Shown here piece after piece: positions 34,830 through 45,686 of a DNA stretch of 64,000 nucleotides; within the stretch, counting starts at the first letter, position 1; each line of letters starts with the position of its first letter. The position numbers and the translations under genes were made by a program. The DNA is taken from positions 12,586,001 to 12,650,000 of the forward strand of contig OX442316.1 of assembly GCA_949358305.1 (NCBI GenBank). Direction: 5' to 3'. This DNA comes from Strigamia acuminata. Taxonomy: Eukaryota > Arthropoda > Chilopoda > Geophilomorpha > Linotaeniidae. The notes under the pieces are model-generated. The model ran no database searches. It saw only the letters and a program-made list of their open reading frames with translations, and was not told where the DNA came from.

Positions 34830-36377
34830 TCAGTTTGATGGAACGATCTGCAAGGAACTTAATGTCGCTTGTAGAGTTTCTATCTGTGGATTTTCCTTCT
34901 TCCCCGGGAACAATTCCTGAAATTGACATCAAAACAGAAAATCGAACCGTCACGAATTTAAAATGTAAAATGTTATTACCTGATACTTTTCGGTAATGTG
35001 CTTAATTGCCCATACAACAAATTTCACGTTTTCTTTCTTCTTTTGCGCCGACGATTTGGGCGATGCGGCAACGTTACTAGCGCACTAGCATAGAAATTGT
35101 CTTTTAAAAATAAATGTTCAACGTTTAGAAGAATAACAACCTACCAAGCAAAAGCCAAATAAAGCTCGCAAATTATTAGCATTTAATTTCAATGCTTGGG
35201 CAAAATATCCTCTCGCAGTTTCCATATTTTCAAAACCACCTTGGGTGTAACGAATCTGCAAGAAAGACGAAACAAGTCGTTTATACTTTGATATACCGGT
35301 ATAATTATCATAAAATAGAAAATTGCAACGGATACGTACTTCCGCATAGCGTTGATGATACAAATGATTGTGAGGATTGAAAAGTATTAATTCTTCCATA
35401 CAAAATGCAGCTTTTCCGTATTCCTGTTCGCGAATGTACAATTCGCTCAATTCCATCCAAGCTTCTTGATCACTCATAAATCTACGATAAATAACGATTA
35501 AAATAAAAAGAAATTAAATAATTAGTTAATCATACTTCTTCAAATAGTCATCCAACTCTTTAACGGCTTCTACAATTTTATTTTGAGCTTTTAAAATTGC
35601 CACTTTGCGTTTTCGTACGATCTAAAAATCAATAATAATAATAAAATAATAAAATGATAAACACAATCAATTAAATAATTCTATACCGAGTTCGCTTCGT
35701 CACTTTCTATGATTAAATCATACAGCTTGACGGCTTCGTCGTAACTGAAACCGTTTTAAACGATTTAAAATTGCAGTTATTTAAATAACGAATCAAAAAT
35801 TACTTCTCCAAAGCTTCCAACTCCATTGCTCTTAACTTCGTTACTCGTAAACTGCCAGGAAATTGCTTATTAAGCTTTTTAAGACAGCCCTGGAAATACA
35901 GATTACAAATTAATCCACTATTATTCTCATTTTACCGTTACCATTACCTGCGCTACATCAATTCTGTTACAATCCAAAGATGCTACACATACTTGTTCGT
36001 AAACGACCCATTCTGAAAGACAGAAATAAATAATTACATTAATTATCACCATACGTATTGTATTTCACATACTCTCATCTCCCAATTTGTTTATGTGGCC
36101 ACTCAAAACGCTCTCCCATTTTTCGACAATTTCTTCCCCACGTCGAACGTTTTCTTCTCTCCACAAACGAAACAAATCGCGAATTCCTAGAAAAAAAGAT
36201 CAAACAGATGAATGAGTTTATATTAGATTTGATATTTCAGTTTCGTTTATATTTATTTTAGTTAAAATATTAACTTTGTAAAGAATTCTGATTAATTATC
36301 AATTATTAGCTTCTATAGTCATTTGAAAAGACACACTGAGCTCAATTTTTACCTTCCCAAGTTAAGGAAGTCGCCAT
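34830..36377 (-). CDS. EMC2: ER membrane protein complex subunit 2 (EMC2)
   Basis: TPR-repeat cytosolic scaffold of the EMC, which inserts tail-anchored and multi-pass proteins into the ER membrane. The ATG at 36377 gives MATSLTWE, joined to [20 protein letters not shown] and HINKLGDE. Several short exons follow with the TPR array; the best preserved is at about 35200-35477: [80 protein letters not shown]. The last exons read [19 protein letters not shown] and then [20 protein letters not shown] with a TGA stop at 34830, matching the typical ...LETLQ ending. Plus-strand frames over the last exon are shadows. Total length is close to the usual roughly 300 residues. Confidence 0.9.
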
Positions 36378-36549
36378 TGCAGCATTAGAATGAATCGCTC
36401 TCGCTGATTTTGAGATCTCGCGAGACTTCACGAAAACACTCGTTACTATGGTAACGAACGACGCTAAACTCAGCAATTAGATTCTGGCAGTAAAAGAACA
36501 CTTTTTTGTTATTATTTTAATAAATTTCTCGGTTTTATATTGAGATCAA
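36378..36549. promoter_or_regulatory. Bidirectional promoter EMC2/DNALI1
   Basis: Only 172 bp separate the divergent start codons of EMC2 (minus) and DNALI1 (plus). A near-palindrome TCTCGCGAGA occurs at about 36415-36424, a known metazoan core-promoter motif at housekeeping genes. A second element, CGTTACTATGGTAACG at about 36440-36455, is an X-box/RFX-type palindrome, which fits the ciliary neighbour DNALI1. Confidence 0.6.
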
Positions 36550-37627
36550 ATGATTCCACCCGTGAATTCCCTCGTAAAGTATGACAATCCGGTTCTTGTC
36601 ACTAGACATTCGGATAAAAAATCCTCAAAACCCGTACGTAATAAAATAAATATGAAAAAAAATTAAATTAAATTAAATGACAAACAAAATCTAATTTTTT
36701 TAGACCAAACCAGGGTCACCAGAACCCATTCCAGACATCCCGCAAGCTGGCAGAGGCAAAGTTGGAGCTGATGCGAAAGCTGCTAAGGAAACAGAAGAAA
36801 TATTAAATTCCATAATTCCACCAAGGTTGAATTAAAAACAATAAAAACCTAAATCAAAATCAAAATTAAAATCCAAACGAATTATTATTGATACAGAGAA
36901 TGGGTAGAAGAAGGTCAATTATGGATCCAACAAGTTTCAACCGCACCGGCTACTCGTATAGATGTAATTAACTTACAAGAACAGCTGGACATTCGATTGC
37001 AGCAGCGTCAAGCTCGAGAAACTGGCATCTGTCCAGTGCGACGTGAACTTTACACCCAATGTTTTGGTTGTTTTTGTTGATTTTCAGTTTGATAATTTTT
37101 TAAAAACGTTTTCTCACTTTAAGATGAATTAATTCGGCAAGTTACGATCAATTGTGCTGAGCGTGGTTTGCTTTTATTGAGGGTTCGAGATGAAATTCGA
37201 ATGACACTCGCTGCCTACCAAACCCTTTACGAAAGTAGCATTGCTTTTGGAATGAGAAAGGCGTTGCAATCGGAGCAAGGAAAAGCCGACATGGAGCGCA
37301 AAGTGAGAAAATACGATTAGGCGATATTATTATTATTATTAATTATAATTTTTAGATTCAAGAGCTGGAGGTAGATAGAAGAGAACTTGAAAGACAAGTG
37401 AATGAGTTGATGGCGCGAGCTGATCAAACTGACAAGAGGTATCAAGAGCAACGTCAAGTCGACGAGAAAAGACACGCGGATGAAATACAGTTTCTTAAGA
37501 AAACGAATATTCAACTGAAGGTTGTTTATTCTTTATTTTTTATACTTGTTTAAAATTATTAATTTTTTTTTTTTTTAAATTAAAATTTCAGAGTCAACTG
37601 GATGGAATTATTTCTCAGAAAAAATAG
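36550..37627 (+). CDS. DNALI1: Axonemal dynein light intermediate chain p28 (DNALI1)
   Basis: Light intermediate chain of axonemal inner-arm dynein, needed for ciliary and flagellar beating. The ATG at 36550 opens MIPPVNSLVKYDNPVLVTRH. Later exons read SPEPIPDIPQAGRGKVGADA, EETEEILNSIIPPREWVEEG, LWIQQVSTAPATRIDVINLQ, ETGICPVRRELYTQCFDELI and CAERGLLLLRVRDEIRMTLA, YQTLYESSIAFGMRKALQSE. They end in a long C-terminal coiled coil (EVDRRELERQVNELMARADQ) and stop TAG at 37625. Domain order and length (about 250 residues) match p28 proteins. It implies that this animal has motile cilia or flagellated sperm. The shared start region with EMC2 carries an RFX-like motif. Confidence 0.93.
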
Positions 37628-38087
37628 AAGTTAAAAGACTTTTAATTATAAAATATTATTCTTTTTTTGTATAGATTTAAAAGTAAAATAAAATTCATTC
37701 ATGTGATTATCAAATGGTTGTTTTGATTACAGCGCCAAATGTTGATAACTTTTATTACTTATCAAGATTAATATCTTTTAAAAAAGAAAATATAAATCCC
37801 CTAATTTGGTATCAGTAGTTGATTAAATTTTGATTAAATTTAACAATAACATTTCGTTTCGTAGAGTTGTTTTGTTTCAGTTTTATTTAACGATTTATGC
37901 AAATTTAATCGCACATAAACACCTTAAAAGCCATAGGATCAGATAAATCGCTCCAGTTGGCATTAAACATTCGGGAAGGAAGGAAGGAATCTCGCGTCTT
38001 TAACTCGGTAAATTTTACTTTTTTTTAAAAAAAATATTTTAAAAATACTTAATATTTATCTCTTAAAGAGAAATACGATACCTGAAA

Positions 38088-38963
38088 ATGGTTCAATGGA
38101 TAATAGCAGAAGTTATGGCAGACCACGAAGTGGATCCCCAGGCAGTTGTCGCCCGTTTTCGACGCCATAGTGTCTTCGGTTGGGGGACATTTAAATGCAC
38201 CGAATGTCGAATAAGTTGGTCGTCCCAAATCACTTGGGTGACACTCGACATTAAAGAACAACGCATTCGACGCCGTTTTAAGCAGAAATGCAAGAAATGT
38301 GGACAACCGCAGAGACCATGGTGGCACGTAGAGGAATTTGCGTACATGATGGAATTCGCTTTGGAAAGGTAATTAAAAATAAAAATTATTCTAAAGAAAA
38401 ATTAGTTTAGTGAATTTAAATATTTTTTTTTTCTTTTTAGATACCAAAAATTGGTATCGGGGACTTGGAAACCCACCAATCGACCGCTCGTTAAGAGCAT
38501 CGACGCGCCTCACAAGAGCGAATTATGCGAACGTTGTGGATTCGGAACTCGAAAATGTTGGCTCATATTCGGCGACGACAAAAAAGATGAAGCGAGCGAT
38601 ACGGATAAACCAACCCCTCAAAGTTTACCGGCGGACGATGTAATCGAAGCTAAAGAAGGCGCTGCAAATGAAAGTTTACCGACGGATATAGATGTGATCG
38701 AAGTTAAAGAAGAATCCGTGAATGAAAATTTACCGACGGATGATGTAATCGAAGTTAAAGACGTCGACGTGATTGATTTACCAATGTTTGATGTAATCGA
38801 AGTTAAAGAAGACTCCGTGAATGAAAATTTACCGACGGATGATGCAATCAAAGTTAAATACGTCGGCGTGATCGAATGTGTTACCTTACCCGAACCCAAA
38901 GAATCTGAAACTGATGTCAAAGAAGCAGAAGCAGTTGAAAAGAAAACTGCTAACGAAGAATAA
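38088..38963 (+). CDS. 3CxxC-type zinc-finger protein with acidic repeat tail
   Basis: Two exons: 38088-38368 and 38441-38963. Residues from about 25 on carry the zf-3CxxC pattern seen in receptor-transporter-like (RTP) and related proteins: VFGWGTFKCTECRISW, then RFKQKCKKCGQPQRPWW and, after the intron, LCERCGFGTRKCWL, i.e. three CxxC pairs plus a fourth Cys pattern. The rest is an acidic low-complexity tail with about four imperfect repeats of the type VIEVKEDSVNENLPTDD. Vertebrate RTPs help odorant receptors reach the surface, but no transmembrane segment is visible here, so that role cannot be carried over. A 5' untranslated exon may lie upstream; the ATG used is the first in frame. Confidence 0.72.
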
Positions 38964-39269
38964 TAAGTTGACAAAGTTTATCTTATTAGGCAATTTATTT
39001 TGGATATGATTTTTAATAATTTATATTTTTTATTTCAAGTTGATTTGTAAGAGATTTGTAACCGTCAAACCGACGTAATTAATTTAAGAAAAATTGATGT
39101 GAAAAGCCGAGTTATTTACGTTGAATATTGTAATAAGTTAATTACAATTCATATAAAAGTGTACTGCTGGTAAGCTCTACGCAAAGTTAATAAAACCAAA
39201 TTAATTGCAGCATAAACTTTTCGCAATTTCTTAAAAGAAACAAATTTATTTCATCAAAATATTAACAAA

Positions 39270-39901
39270 TTAACTTGTAACTATTAAACGGCGTAAAATT
39301 GGTGGTACTGCAGCTGCAGCACCCATAACGGCCGAACCAATAGGCCCAGGAACAGCCATTCCTACAGCTAATAATACTACTAGTAGCAATTTAGAGACAC
39401 TGACACCAGATTTCAGCAACGTAATAGGCACTTGTGGACTTTTAATATTTACCGTAACGACAACTGAGAGCAAAATGTTCGCAGTTATTAGTCAATAAAT
39501 GGTAAGGAGCGTTGTCGGTCGCGTTCAAAGCGGCGAATGCCCTTGCTACAATTTCCTGCGCTTCTTTCGTTCCCCATTCCTCGTCTTTCCTGTTATTGAT
39601 TCTAACACGATCATTTTCAAGTACACTTCTGATACCGTGCAGATGTACCTCGCCGATTTGATTCACTTGACTACGATGGATTACACAATGCTGGAGTATA
39701 CCATCGAGTTCTCGAATACCCACATACACAACCCAGTGTGCATAGCCAGTTCTTTGGAACTCTAATAAGTCTCCCAACGATAAAAGTGGGTAGAGTTCTT
39801 CCAGATCGTCGCTATTGAAGCATCTGCTCGGTTCAGAAACTGAAAAATTTAAATGTATAAATCCAAGTTAAAAGAAAACAATGATAGTTACCTATTGCCA
39901 T
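39270..39901 (-). pseudogene. LRAT-domain gene, frameshifted copy
   Basis: Closely related to the intact gene at 40722-41518. The tiny first exon (MAI) and the second exon are present: EPSRCFNSDDLEELYPLLS, GDLLEFQRTGYAHWVVYVG and NNCEHFALSCRYGKY. Relative to the intact paralog, an in-frame block of about 31 codons is missing after VIHR. One extra base shifts the frame right after CRYG, so translation stops at once; the rest of the tail (GMAVPGPIGSAVMGAAAAVP) is in the next frame. The catalytic His and Cys are retained upstream, so a shorter protein without the hydrophobic tail remains conceivable. Most likely a recent pseudogene. Confidence 0.72.
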
Positions 39902-40721
39902 TGCCAACTACTCGTACTTGAATCGGCAGAGTATTGCGACTGATGTTAGCCAGGCTAATCAACCATTGACCCCTTAGGACAGAATGGAGAGACCGTTTGA
40001 ATTTATGTGAATAGTTCGGAATAGTTTCAGTTTCTCCCTAGGTAAGTGGTTATCGTAAGTATGTTCAGCACGTGATCTTGCGTTGCATTGTGGGTAAGAG
40101 TTGCTCAAGGCTACTTGAATACTATAAGGTTGCGCCATCTGGCGAAAAAATAGCAATTTTGCGCGCATCGATCTGCGCGCATCGATCTGTTGCTTAGCAA
40201 CCCTTGTAAACAAATGTCGGCGGCCATGTTGGTGTACAAGGATGCATGTAAACAACAGGGAAATGTATGTTTTTTGGATTTATTTTAAAAAATACGAATA
40301 ATTCTGTATCTAATTTTGTAAGTAGATGATTAATAAAGTAAATAACATTATTTTAGTGATTTGTATATTCATTTCTTGATTATTTTTTAATATGAAACGC
40401 TCCGTATACGTTTTTCAATATATATATGAATTCACTTTAATTATTTGCCGGATTATTATTTGTTCGTTCGTTGTTTGTCGTGATTATTATTTGCTAAGGT
40501 CACGTGACAAACATCCACCATTATTCTTGTCACCAACGCATCGTCGTATGACGCGTGCTGAACATACCCTCATTGATAATGTATCCAAGGAGATAAAAAT
40601 AATCGCACAAAATTATAAATTTTGTTAAAATTTTAATTTTATCAGCCACACCCTCCACCGTGTAATATTCTATAAAAATACAAAGACTAAAGCAAAATAT
40701 TAACAAATTAGGTCGTAACTA
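39902..40721. other. Intergenic, no recognised gene
   Basis: Contains a small tandem duplication (TGCGCGCATCGATC at about 40160-40185) and AT-rich DNA. The phrase CGTGCTGAACATAC occurs near 40555, and a related inverted form occurs near 40060. No coding similarity seen. Confidence 0.5.
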
Positions 40722-41518
40722 TTATTTCTTTTGTATGCATTGAACGACGTGGACAATTGGTGGTATTGCAGCTCCAATAATTCCTGCAGCAGCCGCCACC
40801 CCCGTAATTGCCAGACCAACAGGTCCAGTAGCAGCTATCCCAATAGCTGGTAATATTAGCGCTGTAGCTGCGTTACGTGCGGCTATCGGAACTACCACAC
40901 TAGCGAATGTGCCACCAGCTTTTCCTAACAAATCAGGCACTTGTTGACTTGTATTTTTACCATAACGACAACTGTTAGCGAAATGTTCGCAGTTGTTAGT
41001 CAATAAATGGTAAGGAGTGTTTTCGATCGCGTTCAAAGCGGCGAATGCCCTTGCTACAATTTCCTGCGCTTCTTTCGGTCTCCATTCCTTGTCTTTCGAG
41101 TTATTGATTCTAACACGATCATTTTCAAGTACACTTCTGATATCGTGCAGATGTACCTCACCGATTTGAGTCACTTGACTGCGAGCAAGTTGTGAAACTC
41201 TGCCTGCAACTTTCACAACTTTTTGTGCCGAGCGACTGGCCAGAAAGAGTGTTGTTTTTGTGGCTTCAGCTGGTACTGCGCGATGGATTACACAATGGTG
41301 TAGTGCACCATCAGTGAGTTCCTGAATACCCACGTAAACGGCCCAATGTGCATAGCCAGTTCTTATGAACTCTAATAAGTCTCCCAACGATAAAAGTGGA
41401 TAGAGTTCTTCCAGATCGTCGCTGATGAAGCATCTGCTCGGTTCAAAAACTGAAAAATGTAAATGTCTAAACCTAAGTTAAACAACAAAACAATAATTCA
41501 GTAATTACCAACAGGCAT
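40722..41518 (-). CDS. LRAT-domain acyltransferase-like protein
   Basis: Member of the LRAT/PLAAT (NlpC/P60-like) thiol acyltransferase/phospholipase group, which moves acyl chains between phospholipids and acceptors such as retinol or amines. A tiny first exon (MPV at 41518) is joined by an intron of about 60 bp to exon 2 starting FEPSRCFISDDLEELYPLLS. The fold motifs are present: GDLLEFIRTGYAHWAVYVG (catalytic His in HW), a second His in CVIHR, and NNCEHFANSCRYGK (catalytic Cys). From about residue 165 a Gly/Ala-rich hydrophobic tail (LILPAIGIAATGPVGLAITG) could anchor it in a membrane. About 245 residues, stop at 40722. The true substrate is unknown. It belongs to a cluster of five LRAT loci within 10 kb. 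Confidence 0.85.
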
Positions 41519-41932
41519 TGCTGACTGATGTTAGCTAGGCTCATCAACTATTTGCACCTTTTACGGCGGATCGGAGGGATTTATAGGAGTACCCATGTGT
41601 ATGGTTTCAGTTTTTGTTTTGATAAGTATATGACGGTCACGGCCTTCTCCACTCGATATAACGACAATTTCGCCAATAGATGGCGCTGACGACCAAAAGC
41701 GGCAAATTCGAACAGAATTTGTCATTTGATTGAAAATCACATAAAACGGAACTTTTATGTGATTTCCAAGCAAAGAACCAAGTTTATCTCATATTTATGG
41801 AAATAAATATAGATATTATGTTGTTTTGTGGCAACTCTGCAAAGTTACCTCAAAACTAGGTTTAGGGGATTAAATCTCCCCCTTACACCTGCTCCAAGCG
41901 TGGACCCCCGCGGATCAAGTTGAAAGACTTAA

Positions 41933-42297
41933 GGTAAGTTCACACTTGTGTTCACACTAGAGGCGACGCAACGCAACGCAAGGAAAAATTAGGCAAACGC
42001 AACGCAGAGTCTGTTCACACCGTAGGGCACGTGTGAACAGAGCTGCAACAATTGATGCTGCGTCTGGCCAATCAGATGGTTTCAAGAAAAGTCTCGCCAA
42101 CCAAACGTGAATCGACGAGAGTTGGAGTCGATCGTGATTGGTTGGCCGCAAGACTTTCCTTGCGTTGCGTTGCTTACTTCAACTTGGAGTTGAAGTAGGA
42201 ATTGGCGTCTGCGTCAAGAATTTTTGGACGCAAGCAGCTTGCGCTGCGTCAGTTTTCTTGCGTTGCGTCTAGTGTGAACACAAGTGTGAACCCACCT
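41933..42297. mobile_element. MITE with TTA target duplication (PIF/Harbinger-like)
   Basis: A 365-bp element with imperfect inverted ends: the left begins AGGTAAGTTCACACTTGTGT and the right is the complement of AGGTGGGTTCACACTTGTGT. TTA duplications flank both sides (41930-41932 and 42298-42300). Inner copies of CGCAACGCAACGCAAGG extend the pairing. Three-base TTA/TAA targets are typical of PIF/Harbinger elements. No coding capacity. Confidence 0.82.
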
Positions 42298-42300
42298 TTA

Positions 42301-43918
42301 ATCCAAAAGTGTTCCTCGCTATCCAGTTCCTGTCCCGACCTAGCAGAGAGCTGTGGCTTGTTCTTGTTGACCACCTGGACTGAAAATGTGTCCTGAGTAT
42401 CCCATCACCCTGACCGGTGATTGGGGGGATTTGGAGGACCATTGCTCTCATTGGAGCAATGGTCAAGCCATTGTCCACCCCGAGTATAAACTTCCTCGCA
42501 ACAGGAAGTCACTCGCTCTTGACCAGATATTTTGACTATATGTTTTCTTGAGCCCATTCTACTACTTCGGTGTTATGTTGATTGCGCAAACACAAGCTTG
42601 TCTGTTGATTGCGCAGTCAATGCCCCTTTTACTGCGGGCCTATGAGAACATACATACGGCGCACACTTGACGTGGAGATGGGTGATATGATGCCTCCATG
42701 TCCGGGTGCCCGATGACGGCTGTGTGGCCGTGAGGAGATTAGGTCGCGGCGATGAGTAGTAAGAATCCCGTCGGGCCTGATATAATTCAACATGTGTTCC
42801 ACAAGGCCTGCCAGTTACAGTAAACCACGGCTGCCGAACAGCGTGTCGAAAATGTAACATCAGGATCGAAATAACTAAACTCGGAAAAGTTTAGTTAGAT
42901 TAAATCCCCAACTAGTTTATGTCACAACTCAGCATTGTGTATAAACACGGATACTTCTTCAAGAATTGCCAAGACTGAAGACTAGCTACATTAGCATTTA
43001 CTTGCCAGTAAATGTGTAGCTAAATTGCCAACTTTATGTAAGCAGAATTATTACGAGTGTTTACTGAAAAGTAATACTCTAATAAATACATCATTACACG
43101 AACCGAACCAGTAGTTATGACATAAACTCGCAACAGTTTATGCATACGAAGAACCAATTTGACGTATCACACCAATTATAAATGTCTTAAAACATTTATA
43201 AAAGGTCAATTGGTAAATGGCTCTCACAAGCCATTTAAACCAATAACCGCCCCAAGTTTGTGGCGATGCAGATACAGTCAACCGGAAGTCCTCGGATACT
43301 AACCTTTTATTTACACAGATTTGAACCAGACGACGATGTACAACTAGGACCAAATAATCAACCGATTTAGATGACATCCTACCGACCCGATGAAGCCGAC
43401 TTGATATTATCATAGCGCCGTTTAGGCGACTGTATGTATAGTTAATTGACCAATTTATGTGGCCAATTGTCGGCATAGTTACTGTATAATTGTATTTCAT
43501 GCAAATTGATTAATATAATCACTTTACGGTGATTATATTTATATATCAATAAATCTGTCATGTTTTGATAACCAAATACCTTCTCATTTTACCCAGTTCA
43601 CACTTTAGGTTTTGTCAATCCTATCTCTCAACTACTGAATAGATAGACTAGCTTGTTATGCCAAAATACACATTTTGAGCGGATAGCGTCATCAAAAGGT
43701 CATCGTCACAAGTAGTTTGTATCTTAAGTCAACATCATTTTGACGTAAATGTTATCTTTGATTTGAACCAAAAAGATACAAATTTGCAAAAACCATATAA
43801 TTAATCTTGTTAAAAGTACAATTTATCTCCACGGGATTGATTTCCCTGGGATTTTATTTGTCTGGGATTTATTTCCACGGGATTCTCCATGATTTTACAG
43901 GATTTGCCTGTTGGGTTA
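42301..43918. other. Unidentified intergenic DNA, possibly an old mobile element
   Basis: No protein match. A perfect 9-bp stem with a 6-base loop (CCATTGCTC, loop, GAGCAATGG) sits at about 42439-42462. GTTGATTGCGCA occurs twice at about 42576-42617. Short inverted segments (TTTACTTGCCAGTAAA at about 42998-43014; ATAATCACTTTACGGTGATTAT near 43515) punctuate the rest. The GC-rich part at 42650-42860 differs in composition from its surroundings and may be the remnant of a retroelement. Confidence 0.3.
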
Positions 43919-43920
43919 TA

Positions 43921-43999
43921 CCGGGTGGTCCAAATAAAACCGGCCCGACAATGCAAGGAGGGTTACTATTGTCGGATCGGTTTTATTTGAGCCACCCGG
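43921..43999. mobile_element. 79-bp TA-flanked mini-MITE
   Basis: Almost entirely one inverted repeat: CCGGGTGGTCCAAATAAAAC at the left pairs with GTTTTATTTGAGCCACCCGG at the right, and the arms continue with CCGAC/GTCGG. Flanked by TA on each side. The GGGTGG-CCAAA terminus resembles mariner-group ends and recalls, without matching, the larger element at 16915. Confidence 0.8.
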
Positions 44000-44654
44000 T
44001 ATTATTTCATTTAAGGGTTTTTTTTATTGTATACATAATTTCTGACAAATTTTTATTAACTTTCAATAAAAATTCTGTGCATGTTGCGTAGGTGATTTCT
44101 AGTTAATCTTGTGAAAAATACAATGCTCTATTAGCTATCAGCCATCTGTTTCCACCCCCGTATTGAAAATTGTAAATATTCAATTGCACATACGCTTTCC
44201 TGCAATGCTTAAAGGGGCAACAAGTCTATTAATTGCTGTGTGTAGCCTTAATCCTTATCAAAAGATGGACGATTAAAGGCAATTCTATTTCAGCTGGCTG
44301 CCCCGCGCCTAATTGGAATTTTTACAGTTTTAATGTACTCTTAGTTGGCAAGCATACAGTCAAACTCTTATTTCAAAAAAAAAATTTTTAAATGGTTGCT
44401 AACTGGAGTACATGAAATTGAAATCGATACAAATACAAAATATTTAATTACAATTATTTAAAGAAATGATAAATTAAGCTTTTGGTGTATTCTGTTACTT
44501 GTTGTTTCCGTCCGAATGATTAGTGATTCAAAACAAGTCTCGTGATACATTGCGCAATGTTGTAATGTAGTCACGCTTTTTACAAAAAAAAAGTATAAAA
44601 AGAGAACTCCTCTCGGTAAAAGTTTACATTCAATTTGGTGTTCATCGCGTGACA

Positions 44655-45543
44655 ATGAAATCTATATTTTTGTTCGTGTTTGGATGTTGTCTACCCGGCA
44701 TTTGCTTTGCTAGAATTGAGAGCGTTCACAGATCAGATCAACTCGACCAGGAAGAGGAATGCTGCAAATGTGCTCGCGTCACTCCTGTGGGGAACTTCAG
44801 TCTAAAACAGGTTTTTTTTTTCATTTTAAAATTTAAAATTTTTATTTTGTTTTTCATATAATTCTAAAAATTATTTTTTATCGTCCGTAGTTTTCTTCAA
44901 CTTGGTACATCGTCGACAAATCGAATCCCCGATTGCAAGCTAGCACAAAGTGCAATCGACCAACCATCAATGCAATCAACGACACATACGCTAATGTCAC
45001 CGGCTCGCACCAAAATGTTTGGTAAGCAAAATTAATTTCTGTCTGCTTTTCTCTTTTGTAAACTTCTTTTCTCAGGACAAACAAACCGAAAATTTTCCAA
45101 ACTCATCTGTTTCGCAAATACGACAACATATCGGGAATACTCGCACTTGGGTCCCCGGATTCAAGACGTAAGAATCAAATTAATATTTTCCCCATTCGAT
45201 CACTCACCTCGTAATGAAGTCACATGCTGAATAATTATTTCCTTCTGATTTTTAGTCACTCATTTGACAAATCTCACCGTCATCGCTGTCGACTACAAGA
45301 ACTACGCCGTCATTCACGTGTGCACTCGATTTAAATTCTTAGAATTCGGCAAGTTCGATCTAAAAAAAAAAGAAAAAAAATTATAAATCAATCAAATTAA
45401 TTTTAAATATTTCAGAAAGTGCTTACATTCTAAGCCGGGTGCCCAACCCCGACAAAAACACCATCGATAAAGGAAAACAACAACTCGAAAACTTTGGATT
45501 CAACGTCGATCATTTCACGGCTGTCGATCAACTCAATTGTTAA
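44655..45543 (+). CDS. Secreted lipocalin (apolipoprotein D-like)
   Basis: Secreted carrier of small hydrophobic ligands. Exons about 44655-44810, 44891-45021, 45076-45168, 45257-45352 and 45415-45543 join in frame. A signal peptide MKSIFLFVFGCCLPGICFA is followed by CCKCARVTPVGNFSLKQF and the first lipocalin motif, here SSTWYIVDKS, with Ser in place of the usual Gly of GxW. Later come TKCNRPTINAINDTYANVTG, GILALGSPDSR, LTVIAVDYKNYAVIHVCTRF (second motif strand, TDY-like) and YILSRVPNPDK, ending FTAVDQLNC with the C-terminal Cys used for a disulphide in ApoD. About 200 residues. It sits inside the LRAT cluster, which may reflect shared lipid handling or chance. Confidence 0.8.
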
Positions 45544-45686
45544 TTCAAATGTTTAAAGGCAATTTTATTTGTAAAGAAAATATTTTTTTTTCATATCAAA
45601 ATGTACAATAAATAATTAATAAAATAAAATCATGAAAACATGGATTTTTGTTTAAATAATTTTTTTTTTCACAACACGTGCCGAAT

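Noticed and set aside
34793-34996. Plus-strand frame after TRMT11
   Set aside because: It is the complement of the last EMC2 exon, which has a clear family match and stop on the minus strand.
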